From the NCBI GenBank assembly GCA_039090855.1, contig CM077016.1, forward strand, positions 53,741,936 to 53,805,935: DNA of 64,000 nucleotides. Reading direction: 5' to 3'. A program made the translations under genes and the position numbers. The notes under the pieces were generated by a model, which was not told the origin of the DNA, did no database searches, and worked only from the letters and a program-made list of their open reading frames with translations. Source of the stretch: Macrothele yani. Taxonomy: Eukaryota > Arthropoda > Arachnida > Araneae > Macrothelidae. Below, piece after piece: positions 10,121-21,569 of this stretch. Positions within the stretch are counted from its first letter, which is position 1. Every line of letters begins with the position of its first letter.

Positions 10121-10281
10121 AGCCGCCTCCAGTTGCCGAGTGAGCTGATGCGCTGGCCTCTGACCATTCGTCCGAGATAGTTCGGGCCCCGGAGAAGCGC
10201 GGTGCCCCAGTAATTTGTGACCCCAAATTAGGGACGGACGATATCCCCAAGAATTTTTCATTGTGGTTGCTATACCTCGGA
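10121..10281 (+). mobile_element. Old SINE remnant
   Basis: GCGCTGGCCTCTGACCATTC and CAAATTAGGGACGGACGA identify it. Strongly diverged, with internal deletions. Confidence 0.7.
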
Positions 10282-12309
10282 ACAAAACAAAATTTCATTT
10301 AAATTTCGCACCTGAAAATACCCAAAGTTTTACAGTGGTGACAAAAATTTTTCATTATGTCACTGGAGACTCGATTATTTGTCTCTTTTGAGAAAGAATT
10401 CTTTGAGAGAGAACTACCTGTAAGGTACATGTAATTGATTTTTAAGCTGATGAATTTATGTCCATAACTACAATTTCCCGAGAAATTCTGTTGACTATAA
10501 AATATTACGTCATTCTGAACATGCATATTATGTTCGGTTGGCCACACCTTTTTACTGGAAAAAAACAATTTCATTTTCGAGTTTGGAAAAAAAACAACTC
10601 TGGCACAAGTTTTTTTTATCATTTAAAACTCTTAAAAAAGCTAAAGAAATTTATCAACTTAACAATTTTTAAACATGTTTTTGTAATTTCGCTGGTATCA
10701 GACATCATATGTTGTTAATCATGTACTGTTAGTTACGATTCATGAAGCGTAACAAAGTTATGTATGTTAAAATAAAGGATTGTAAAAATCTACAAATTTT
10801 AAGTAAAATGTTTTCATAGATGTTTCAGCCATGTTCATTATGGAAATATGTGGTTACCTTTCTCTGAAATTTTCGTACCAATGGAAGTAAATGATCTACC
10901 AAACTACAAATTTTCTCATACATAGTTGCGCACTAAACCTCAGTTTTTGTTTGATGTACTTCGTAGGCAGTATATATTTCTTAAATATATGTGTCTCATA
11001 AGAAATTCCTGGATCTATTTCTGCGTTTTTGTAAGTAGGTAAGTGTGTTGCAAATGATAAGTTCTTTCATTAATCTGTTGGTAGGCTTAAAATCGTCGAA
11101 AAACTAATTACTGAGGAACGATCTGAAAATCTCTTCAAAACCATGTTGTAGTCCCTTGTCTGATCGTCTATATTTCACACGAGTTCAAATACAGGTTGAA
11201 TTTCTGCACCAGCTTTCTAGTAGATAAATTTTGGTGTTCTGTGTCGGCAGCATTCATTGTATGTGACGTAAGTCTGATGGATGTATCTTGGTAGTAAAAA
11301 AAGGCCAGTTCATGTAAGTAGTGTATTTATATTTTTCTTTATGGTTAAGCTCTTACTTAACTAGTAAACTTTCCTAGCAAGTCGTCTGATCAGCACAACA
11401 GTAAAAGAAAATCAAAACAGTGTAGGAATGGATAATGTTTAGCACTTTGTCAATCAAAGCTATCAGAATATTATAATATCGTGTACGTAAGCTAAGCGAT
11501 AGAAAAAATGGTACCTTTCATGCCTCCGGAAATTCAGAGAAATAAAACCATTGCTAGTCGTACACATAAAACCTACGAAAGACTGGAAGTAAGTACAATT
11601 TCGGTAGACTGAATTCCCTGCTGATAAAGTTAGATATGTTCATAAATCACGTAACCTATGAAAATGCTTCTGTAATATATCTGTGTATTTCTTTTTCATG
11701 CAATGTGCTAATAAAGGATTTCTTTACGATGTTAAACCTTCTTGAATTGAAATATTTAGAAAAGAAAACATTTTTCTTGAAACATAATTTTATTCAATTC
11801 AAAATATTTTCCAGGGAAATGATTCATGTTTCCTTACGTATACTGGTCTTTCAATGCATTTCACTTTAATGAATACTAAAGGATGTCTACACGAGCAGTG
11901 AAGAAATAAAGCAACATATACTCAAGAATTATATGAAATAGTTACGGCAAGGTTGCGCATCACAAGTATTTACTGTGATTTGAGGAACGGTTTAATAATT
12001 TTACCTATTACCCAGTTGGTTATGACGAGTTATTAACTAAGCATGATGATAAGTCCAAAATGTATAGTCAGTATTTACGGGGGCCAAAGGTGGTAAGTAA
12101 AGGTAGGTGTTTTTCTTGTTTATACCTTGTGCTGGAAGAAAACTGAAAATTTTTATTCCAAATGAAGGACTGAAATGTCATGGAAAGTATTTTAAAATAT
12201 GCGAATATTGAACTTCACAATTACATGAGAAGGTGGTGGTTCTAACAAAACCACAGCTCTAAAGTTCAGATTGCTATTCTGAAACCTTGAGTTTCCGCAA
12301 AGAAGAACA
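10282..12309. other. AT-rich DNA without recognised features
   Basis: About 2 kb. Short frames on both strands show no family motif, and I see no repeat shared with the rest of the window. Confidence 0.5.
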
Positions 12310-12880
12310 AGTTAGTAAAATCATGCAATGCATTGATTTTGATACGCTTTCCAACATATCAGAAATCATTACTCAAGTTATGAGGATAATGGCAGTAGAA
12401 TAAATCTCGCTCCTATGACCTGACCTTTGACCCCATTTCGATGATATTCAACAGAACCGGTAAAGTATACTTCCGGAACAACATGATAAATTTTTGTCTC
12501 AATCGAAGCATTTTTACGTAAGTTATAACGCATGAGGGCGATGGAATGGATCCCGATCCTATGTCCCGACCTTTGACCCCATTTCTTCCATTTTCAATAG
12601 GGTTTGTCTCCAGGTGGTCCCCTACCACATACTAAATTTCATCGAAATCGAACCATATTTACGCAAGTTATGACGCATAAGGGCAATGGAATGCATCCCG
12701 CTCCTATGCCCTAACCTTTGACCCCACTTCACCCATTTTCAATAGGGTTCGTCCCCAGGTGGTCCCCTACCACATACTAAATTTCATCGAAATCGAACCA
12801 TTTTTGCGGACAGACGGACGGACAAGCGGGCAAAGCTGGTGCATTATACGCTTCTTCAACCTACGGTTGGAAAGCGTAAA
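12310..12880 (-). repeat. R1 repeat (DR1-bearing modules), reverse
   Basis: Ends (minus-strand start) with TTTACGCTTTCCAACCGTAG and starts with the R1 3' end (TTAGTAAAATCATGCAATGC). Internal modules of about 145-150 bp each contain TGACCTTTGACCCC or a one-base variant (12421, 12567, 12712). The short ORFs are repeat artefacts. Confidence 0.9.
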
Positions 12881-13989
12881 AAAACATGTAAATTAGAGAT
12901 GAAAATAATTATTCGTACTATGAATGCGAGCATTTCTCAAATCAAAACAAAGTGAAGTGAATATAATACCTTTACCAAGTCTGTTGATGTTTGTGTGTTC
13001 ATGAAAACTCATGCTGTCCTCTGTGTGTGTGTGGGGGTGGGGGGGGGAGGGGTGTGTGTGTGTGTGCGTGGTGAACACTTTTTATATTTCATCTTAATCA
13101 CTTTACGCCTTGGGCAAAAACAGGCGCTGCCTGGGTCGCAAGGATACCAGGAAAATTTCCGGTGGACTGAAGTATTCTGGGCCTTAGGCCTTACGCTTAC
13201 TCAAGAAAACAAAAATGTTTATGTATATATACTGTACTTCAGTATTCTTGTAGAAGAAAACCATTTATATTAAAACAGCAGTTTGTTTGCCACTTTAACG
13301 GCTTCAGAAAAAAAAACAAAAAAAAAAAACTGCATAGCAAATGTTCCGTTGATCCAAACACTATTTTTGATGCAACCCTTTGTCGACTTTCAAGTTTAAG
13401 ACGACATTCTTACCTCGGTCCGCTTTTGCCAGTTGCTTTTGCAGTCTGGAATAGAAACTCGAAATTCATTGCATTTTTTTAATGCATTGAAGCTTACCGA
13501 CGATGAAATTTTTGGGTTGCTGCTTTTTATATGAATATATACTGTTGTTGTTTTTTTGAACGAGATCTTCATCTGATTTACTACTTTTTGTGCCTTACAT
13601 TCCACGAATTCTTCAACTGCAGTACTGGAAAGTCTTTTTTAGCTGCTGCAAAAATAATTTCTCCATTTGACAGTTATTAAATAAAATTTAATTTTCGCAT
13701 TCTTTAATTTCTTTCACTGCATAAATTTACACTGAAATTCCTGCAATTCTGGATATTTCCAATTTTTTCAAGATATTTATTCATTATTGTTTTATTAATG
13801 ATAGGTAAGTCTGGAAAAAGAATTCAATTTTTAGGACATTTGGATTTCCGTTCTTACTTAAACGCGAAGATCTTGTTAAAAAAGATGAATCCAGTTATTG
13901 TAGTAAAATACATAGGAATGCAATAAAGTCTTCGACAACCTCTCTCAGAAACCGTACCCTGTTTATTGGTTCTTTGCAGCAGAAGTTAT
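12881..13989. other. AT-rich DNA
   Basis: No gene recognised; includes a GT/G microsatellite at 13018-13072. Confidence 0.5.
13018..13072. repeat. (TG)n/G-run microsatellite
   Basis: Alternating TG with two G-rich runs in the middle. Confidence 0.95.
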
Positions 13990-14144
13990 TTACGCTTTCC
14001 AACCGTAGGTTGAAGAAGCGTTTATGCTCCAGCTTTGTCCGTCTGTCTGCCTGTCCGCACGATAACTCGCGTAAAAATGATTTGATTTCGATGAAATTTT
14101 AGTATGTAGTAGGGAAAAACCTGGGGGAGAAACCTATTGAAACA
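13990..14144 (+). repeat. R1 repeat 5' end, forward
   Basis: Terminal TTACGCTTTCCAACCGTAGG and the CCAGCTTTGTCCGTCTGTCT segment. After about 155 bp it switches abruptly into a reverse copy. Confidence 0.88.
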
Positions 14145-14813
14145 AGTTTGTAAAATCATGCAATGCATTGATTATAATACGCTTTCCAACATACCAGAAA
14201 TCATTACTCAAGTTATGAGAATAATGGCTGTGGAATAAATCTCGGTCCTGTGCCCTGACCTTTGACCCCATTTCAATGATATTCAACAGAACCGGTTCGG
14301 TATACCTACGAAATAACATGATAAAGTTTTGTCGCAATCGAAGCATTTTTACGTAAGTTATGGTGCATAAGGGCTATGGAATAGATCCCGCTCCTGTGTC
14401 CTAACCTTTGACCCCATTTCGTCCATTTTCAATAGAATTCGTCCCCAGGCAAGCCCCTACAACATACTAACATTTCATCCAAATCGAAGCATTTTTACGT
14501 AAGTTATGACGCATAATGGCGATGGAAGTGATTCCGCTTCTATGTCCTGACCTTTGACCCCATTTCGTCCATTTTCAATAGGGTTTGTTGCCAGGTGGTC
14601 CCCTACCACATACTAAAATTTCATCGAAATCGAAACTTTTTTACGTTAGTTATGACGCATAATAGCAGTGGAATGGATCCCGCTCCTATGTACTGACCTT
14701 TGACCCCATTTCGTTCACTTTAAATAGGGTTCCTTCCCAGGTGATCCCTTACCAGATACTAACATTTTGTCGAAATCGAACGATTTTTACGCGAGTTATC
14801 GTGCGGATGGAAA
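14145..14813 (-). repeat. R1 repeat, reverse
   Basis: Modules with TGACCTTTGACCCC at 14256, 14548 and 14694 and a variant near 14402. With the preceding forward piece it forms an inverted arrangement. Confidence 0.9.
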
Positions 14814-15205
14814 TACGCACACAACGCGTGACGTAATGAGGCAGATGGGAATCGCGACTATCTGCTCGCAAGAGTGTGACGTCATAAAACTTTAATAGGA
14901 TACACACACAACGCGTGACGTAATGAGACAGATGGCGTGACCGCGCGCCAACATTCTCAAACGCGAGGTTGTGACGTCATAAGATTTCTAAGCATTGGTA
15001 ACATTAATGGAACAACGCCATGACACTGAAAACGTTATAATTTGGGGTGGTTATTTAACCCACTAAACAAATTCTACTAAAGTCGAGATCAAGCTAAATC
15101 GATTTCTAGTACCAGAAAACGGTAGGTTAACGACTTTCATCAAAATTCTTAGAGCCGTTTTCAAAATAAAATGTACATACATACATACAAGAATTGCTAC
15201 TTTAA
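14814..15205. other. Short tandem duplication, otherwise unknown
   Basis: ACACAACGCGTGACGTAATG occurs near 14818 and 14903, and GTGACGTCATAA near 14876 and 14968, i.e. an 85-90 bp unit in two copies carrying CRE-like TGACGTCA. The rest is unrecognised. Confidence 0.6.
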
Positions 15206-15626
15206 GGTGGACATCAAGTAATTTTGCTTCCTATACTTCCAATGGAAAAACTTCTGTACACATTTTCTACACAATCAATGCGTTCCCAAGAATGAAAATT
15301 TGAACATCGATTAAAATAGTTTCATTTCATAACTTGGAATACTTAATATTTTCTAAACCATAACCGTAATTATGCAATCCAACCTTTATGTGTCGACTGA
15401 CGTCATCAAAGTACAGGTCGCGCCATCTTTTCTCTGGTTTCAACACCACCAAAGGAAAGGTTATTGATTTATGTTTTAGAAAATATTAAGTTTTCCAAGT
15501 TATAATATGAAGTTATTTTAATCGATATTCAAATTTTCATCCTTGGGAACACATTAATTGTGAAGAAAATGTGTACAAAAGTTTTTCCATTGGAAGTATA
15601 GGAAGCAAAATTACTTGACGACCACC
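15206..15626. mobile_element. TTAA-flanked MITE with long inverted arms
   Basis: 421 bp between TTAA at 15202-15205 and 15627-15630. Ends are GGTGGACATCAAGTAATTTT and its near-perfect reverse, and the arms extend about 170 bp. No coding capacity. A second copy at 46334-47236 has its middle inverted relative to this one. TTAA target choice is typical of piggyBac-type elements, but the ends are not a piggyBac signature I know. Confidence 0.88.
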
Positions 15627-15630
15627 TTAA

Positions 15631-16136
15631 TAATATGGGATAAGGGCGATGGAATGAATCGCAATCCTATGTCCTGACCTTTGACCATATTTCGTCCATT
15701 TTCAATAGGGTTCGTCCCCAGGAGGTCCCCTACTACATACTGAAATTTCATCGAAATCGAACCATTTTTACGCACATTATGACGCATAAGGGCAACAGAA
15801 TGCATCCCAATCTGATGTCCTGACGTTTGACCCCACTTCACCCATTTTGAATAGGATTCGTCCCCAGGCGGTCTTCTACCACATAGTAAAATTTCATTGA
15901 AATCGAACCATATTTACGCAAGTTATGAGGCAAAGGGCAATGGAATGATCCAGCTCCTACGTCGTGACCTTTGACCTCATTTGTCCCATTTTCAATAGGG
16001 TTCGTTCCCAGGTGGTCCCCTACCACATACTAAAATTTCATCGAAATCGAACCATTTTTCCTCCAGTTATCGTGCGGAAGGACGGACGGACAAAGCTGGA
16101 GCATATACACTTCTTCAACCTACGATTGGAAAGCGT
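15631..16136 (-). repeat. R1 repeat, reverse
   Basis: Modules with TGACCTTTGACC at 15675 and 15965 and a variant at 15821. Ends at TACGATTGGAAAGCGTAAA. Confidence 0.9.
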
Positions 16137-16142
16137 AAAAAA

Positions 16143-16712
16143 GGCGAAATGGAGTCAAAGGTCAGGACATAGGAGCGGGATCCATTCCATCGCCATTATG
16201 CGTCATAACATACGTAAAAATGCTTCAATTGAGACAAAACTTTAGTACGTTGTTTCGGAGGTATACTGAACCGGTTCTGCTTAATATCATCGAAATGGGG
16301 TCAAAGGTCAGTGCACAGGAGCGATGTTTATTCCACAGTCATTATCCTCATAATTTGACTAAAAATGCTTCGATTGCAACTAAACTTTAGTATGTTGTTT
16401 CGAAGGTGTACTGAACTAATTCTGTTTAATATAATTGAAATGGGGTCAAAAGTCAGGGCACAGGACCGAGATTTATTCCACAGCCATTATCCTCATAACT
16501 TGACTAAAAATGCTTCTATTGCAACAAAACTTTAGCATGTTGTTCCGAAGGTATACTGCACAAATTCTGTTTAATATCATCGAAATGGGGTAAAAGGTCA
16601 GGGCACAGGAGCGAGGTTTATTTCACAGCCATTATCCTCATAACTTGAGTAATGATTTCTGGTACGTTAGAAAGCGTATCATAATCAATGCATTGCATAA
16701 TTTTACTAACTT
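16143..16712 (+). repeat. R1 repeat, forward
   Basis: Four modules of about 148 bp with GGGGTCAAAGGTCA at 16297 and one-base variants at 16151, 16442 and 16588. Placed head to head with the preceding reverse copy. Confidence 0.9.
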
Positions 16713-17091
16713 GTTTTTGTATTGAACTTTACTATGGATCTGCGGTCCAGAAAAATGGGTAAAAGTTGCTGTTTATTGCCTTAATACTAAAAACTGTAAT
16801 GATTGGCATACTTGTGTTGAAAATATGTTTAAATAGTAGACGGTGATGCTGGCATACCGATTTTTTTAAAGGATGGGGTGACTTGATAATTTTTACCGAA
16901 AGAGGGCCACTTAAAATCAGCTTCCAAGGCTGTTTGTAGATCGCCAGTCTGCCACTGGATAAAGAAGTTTACATGCACGCATTAAAAGTACTACCGAAAT
17001 ACTTATTATATTTTTGCACTACCGTACAATTTGCAGGTTATTCAGGAATCAACACATCGCTCCATCTGACTTGTGATATTCAAATATAAAG
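16713..17091. other. AT-rich DNA, nothing recognised
   Basis: No supported feature. Confidence 0.5.
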
Positions 17092-17256
17092 TGTGACGTG
17101 CCTGCACCTCAGGACGCACACGAGATAAAGGCAGATAGCAGTGTGAGCACATGCCAGTGTAGCATAGTGGATAGCACTCGGAGCTCCGGAGCCGAGAGTT
17201 GTGATTTTGAATCTCGCCCTTGGCATAAACATGATGGAGAAATTTACTTCGTCATA
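17092..17256 (+). mobile_element. Solo LTR with a different tRNA-like cassette (family C)
   Basis: Perfect 4-bp target duplication AAAG (17088-17091, 17257-17260). LTR start TGTGACGTGCCTGC, the GGACGCACACGAGATAAAGG segment and the end GGAGAAATTTACTTCGTCAT match the family A LTR. The tRNA-like core does not: it runs from TGCCAGTGTAGCATAGTGG to CTTGGCA, with an anticodon arm around GAGCTCCGGAGCC. The B box is decayed (TTTTGAATCTC). Confidence 0.88.
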
Positions 17257-17340
17257 AAAGTGTCAAGGCTTCTGCCTATAAAGCACTGGTCACTTTTTCA
17301 GTGGAATCAGTTCCAAGAGGACTGTGCATAGGACGATAGA

Positions 17341-18470
17341 TCAAGGCCAAATTTGTGCCATTTTCTTAAATGAGTTTAAACTTGGGCACCGTGGAACGGA
17401 TGCATCTTGCAATGTCAGTACAGCATATGGGGAAGACAACGCAAGACCGAACGTTGTTTTGCTAAATTCCAGCCCGGCGATATGAGCCAATGTAATTAAC
17501 CACGCGGTAGACAAGAAGGAGCTATCAATGATGCCGAGTTGAAGGGCTTGATTGAATCCGATCCACGTCAGTCGGTACGAGAACTTAGCGAGCAACTGGG
17601 AGTACACCATGCAACCATATTCCGGTATTTAACGGTCATACGCAAAGTGAGGAAGGTGGATAAATCAGTCCCACATGAGTTGATGGAACAGAGCAAAACA
17701 CGGCAATCGGTTATATGCTCTTCGCTGCTTATCTGCAACCAAACGAACGACATTTGATCACATGTGATGCGCAATGGATGGCGCATGATAATAGCACATG
17801 TTCGCTGCAATGCCTCAGCCGCAGTTATATCCGGAGCACACTCAGCAGCCGGTACTCCAACCTAGATAGACAATGGTCAGGGTTTTGTGGTCTGCAGCTG
17901 GTGTTATCCACTCCTCTTTCTTACAACCGTGTCAAACCATCACTGCGGACATGTATTGTCAAAAATTTGACATTATGCAAAACTGTCCATCAAACAAGCG
18001 TCATTAATCAATGGCCATGGGCCCATACTTCTCCATGATAACGCGTGACTCCACGTTTCAATCCAGATGATCCATAAACTGAACCAGTTGCGGTGCCAAA
18101 CTTACCTCATCCGCCTTATTTACCTGATCTGTCACCTACGGACTGGCCACCCCGGTGGCGCAGTGGTCTAAGCGATGGCCTCTGATCATTCGTCCGAAAG
18201 GGGTCCGGGTTCGAATCCAGTGAGGCATGGATGTTGTGCTTGTCTTACGGCACTAGCTCTCTCCCTTCCCTGGAACCAGTGACCCTAAATTAGGGACGGG
18301 CGACTGCTTATAGACCATTGAGTTTCTCACGGTGGTCGTTAAACCTCCAATCCAAAAAAAAAAACAAAAACCTACGGACTGTCACTTCTTCAAGCACGTG
18401 GACACCTTTCTGTACGGTAAGCATCTGATGACTTAGCCTGCATCGCCAAAATGCTAGCTTTGCAGGGATA
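17341..18470 (+). pseudogene. mariner transposase relic (HsMar1/cecropia-like)
   Basis: Pieces in several plus-strand frames line up with a mariner transposase: LNEFKLGHRGTDASCNVS near the N-terminus, the helix-turn-helix region IESDPRQSVRELSEQLGVHH (about 17550), RKVDKSVPHEL, CDAQWMAHDN (the first catalytic Asp block, with Gln where Glu-Lys is usual), ILLHDNA-x-LHVS (second Asp) and a decayed PPYSPDLSPTD region interrupted by the SINE at 18146. Stops and frameshifts abound and no ends are visible. Long inactive. Confidence 0.82.
18146..18369 (+). mobile_element. tRNA-headed SINE in the mariner relic
   Basis: Near full length, A-rich tail. 12-bp target duplication ACCTACGGACTG at 18134-18145 and 18370-18381. 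It splits the third-Asp region of the transposase. Confidence 0.93.
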
Positions 18471-18845
18471 AACAGAGCCCATTTTTTAACTATTTAATGA
18501 AAGGGTTGCGGGTCTTCACCCTGGCAGGATCGGTCTTGGGACCGGTCAATCTTCACTGCCCCTCGGGAACACCACTTCCCGCCCCCACTCCATTGCCCGT
18601 ATGTGTGACGTGCGAAATGGGCGGGGATACTGATATACGTTTGGCGGGGAGATTTATTCGCCATTACGAAAACTAGTATTTGGCCATCTGTCCTTTGTTC
18701 GTGTCTAGGTTAATTACATTCATATTAAACACACTTAGGTGCCTATGTTTCTGGGAAATTCATCCTTTATTTCCATTGGACTTTTCACAGAGATAAATTG
18801 AGACAATGAAAAATATGATAATTACATTGAAATATGGGTATAATG
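18471..18845. other. No recognised feature
   Basis: Includes a GC-richer patch (18500-18660) without coding or repeat identity. Confidence 0.4.
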
Positions 18846-20240
18846 CACCCACGGACAATGAAATTTGCGCACCAAGAAGAAAGCATCGGATTGAACTGAA
18901 ATTTTATGGACGTAATGATACAGATGGATGATACACACGATGGCAAAAACAGAGCTTGCAAGACAATTACAGAGGGATCTGTGGCACGCAGTCCGGTCAT
19001 CTTCAATAGCGCGTTGCACTACCTCGTGCGGCGATACATGCTGCAATACGGTCCAGCACGGAGGAAAACAGACGCCTGATGTTGTCCTGCGGCAGACTGG
19101 CCCACACGTGTTGGGCAGTGTGCTCCAAATCCCAGATAGTGCGGCACGGCGGCAGTCGGCGTTTCAAATGGTCCCACACATGCTCATAGGGGACATGTCC
19201 GGGGAGCGGGAAGCCCATGGAAGTGTCTAGACATGAAGCAGACATTCTTGGGCAACCCTAGCCTTGTGCGGGCGGCATTATCCTGCTGGTATAGTGCGCC
19301 TGGAATCCCAGCCAGGAATGGGAGCTCATGGGGCCGTACGATCTCATCTACATACCGCTGGCCTGTCAATGATCCACGTACCACTATTAGAGCTGATCGG
19401 CTATCGTAGACAATGGCTCCCCAGACCATAATGCCTGCAGTGGGGGAGGTGTGGCGCTCGATAACGAGGTGGGGATTGTGCCGTTGCCCGGGCACCTCCA
19501 CACCCGGACACGATGATCATCTGTCAACAAAACGAAGCGGCACTCATCGCTAAACACCAAATGTCGCCACTCTGTGGCGTTCCACATCGCTCTGGCCTGG
19601 CACCACTGCACAGTGAGCCGGCGATGTTCCGATGTTAACGGCAGCACGCGTAAAGGGCGCTGGGATCGCAGATTCGCTTCCGCGAGGCGTCGGAAAATGC
19701 TTCGTGAACACACAGGAGCCGTTAATGGACCAGGTCCCCGTATGATCCGTTCGTGCCTGGCTACGATCCGTCGATCCTCTCTACCGGTGGTCCTCCTGGT
19801 CTGTCCGGAGCAGTTGCGCCGTGTGGCAGTGCCGTCACGTGTCCACTGCTCCCAACACAATCAGACGGTATGGTCAGAATGATCCACGTGGAGGGCTGTA
19901 CGGTGCGCCGACCACCCTGCGGTTTTCAGCCCAATGATCCGCCCTCTCTCAAAGTCCGTAAGTTGCGTAAATCGACGTCTCTGGCATCTAACCGGCATTC
20001 TTGTCACTCTGTACTCTTGCTTGCGTCAGACGGTGCTTTTCGCTTTCATGGGGCATCGACTACACGCCGGTTTATAAGGCTGCCTGTTCCTGCTTGTAGC
20101 GCCACCACAGGGTGTGCGATCATGCGCACTCGCACCAAACGTGGATCATTTGCATACCAACACGCACTCTAGCTATTTGCAAAGTTTCGAGGTTGTAGCA
20201 TGTTTTCTGCTAGGTGCGGGAATTTCATTGTCCGTCAGTG
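18846..20240 (-). mobile_element. Tc1-like transposon
   Basis: Inverted ends: CACCCACGGACAATGAAATT at 18846 and, reversed at 20240, CACTGACGGACAATGAAATT. The 1395-bp length is typical of Tc1. TA follows the right end; the left TA is displaced by mutation. Confidence 0.85.
19003..19998 (-). pseudogene. Tc1-like DDE transposase, frameshifted
   Basis: Minus-strand frame starts at 19998 with an N-terminal helix-turn-helix region (FTQLTDFERGRIIGLKTAGW) that ends in a stop near 19865. The next frame (19860) gives CWEQWTRDGTATRR, then LVFSDECRFVLL (first Asp), MVWGAI and YQQDNAA (second Asp). After a further shift come SPIEHVWDHLKRRLP (catalytic Glu) and a typical IAACIAARGSATRY terminus at 19003. 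The closest relative here is the Tc1 at 26455-27879. At least two frameshifts make it inactive. Confidence 0.88.
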
Positions 20241-20454
20241 TATATTCACTTAGCGGCATCCTCCAGAAACTAGTGGGACAAGAGAAAAGGCGTACTTCGA
20301 CTGTGTTATCTTTTCAGTGATTTTTTTAAAGATAATACATATTAAAAATTGGATGATGACAGAAGATCCGCGGCCCCTAGAATTGGCGGCTCTAGGCAGC
20401 CTCTTTGCTTGCCTATGCCAAAGGTCGGCCCTGGTACCAGATACCAGAAGACAT

Positions 20455-20575
20455 CTTCAGAAATATTTTAGCGTCAATGCCTCGACGAGTAAGAGCTGTT
20501 TTGGTGGTACGATGACGACTAACATCATATTAAGCAGGTGGTCATAATGTTTTGGCTATTGAGGTATTGTATCCC
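20455..20575 (+). pseudogene. 3' end of a Tc1-like element
   Basis: Encodes VNASTSKSCFGGTMTTNIIL at the C-terminus, followed by CAGGTGGTCATAATGTTTTG, a widespread Tc1 3' end. The rest of the element is missing. Confidence 0.65.
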
Positions 20576-21569
20576 ATGCAGGTAGGCAGCGTCACTGATA
20601 CGTGCTGTGTGACAAATTGATTCGTAGAGATAGAAAAGGTCAGGATGATCTGGACGATGAGTATACGGATATAGTGATTTAGTGTCATCTATGGATGTGA
20701 GAAGTCGCTGGGCTGTAATTCTACAGTAACTGGCTGCGAAAAAGCGAATACTAAGCTTAGGACCTTCGTAGCACTAGAGACTCAAACCCAGGGCGTCAGC
20801 ATTAGAATTTGCATCCCAACTGCTTGGCCACTGGAGCAAGAAAGCATACGCATAAAAAGTGATGTACTAATCAGTGTTCAACCTAGTCCCATTCTTTTGT
20901 CAAGTGAAGTTACCGCAGTTTATCAGAGTAATAGGTTTCCTAGAAAGAGTTAACCTTACCTTCACTTTTAGGGTCTTTGATTTTTCTTGTACTGACGCTA
21001 CTCTCCTTCGTGACCATTCGGTATGGTTACGATCATTCATGTACTCTTGCGTTAGTGACATGGTATTCTCTCGGAACTGTACGCAACAGCAGAAATCAAT
21101 ACTGTGCTCATTAACGTTTCTTTCATGCAGGAGTTCCGCAACAACGTATTTCTGTATTGACTCTCAGCATCTGTTACGTTCACATTCGTTAAATCTACAT
21201 GGAGGCCATTTGTGCTGTAGAATTTGCAACATAGATTCGGGAAAATGCGGAATCGAAATCACTGGCGTGGTTTTTTTTTTATCAAATTTCAACCATTCTC
21301 GAGGTTTATTCACTGCTACAGTTTTGTAAAAAGAAGTCGCGTTAAAAGCCTGAACTCACCATTTTACCATACACGAAGAGTGCGCACGCATCTTTTAATG
21401 GCGATGAAGGTTTAGAAGGTTACACAAAAATAATGTAATATCATGGTCCAGATCTTTATGGCCATTCCTGTCTCTACGAGTAGATGCATCCCACGGACAT
21501 AACAGTGGCGTCATCCGGCGCAGAATATACACAGACGGAACAGGCAGGGAGTGTCAGTTCACTAACACG
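20576..21569. other. No recognised feature
   Basis: A 151-codon plus-strand frame at 20874-21329 has no family motif and no splice or start context that convinces me. Confidence 0.4.
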
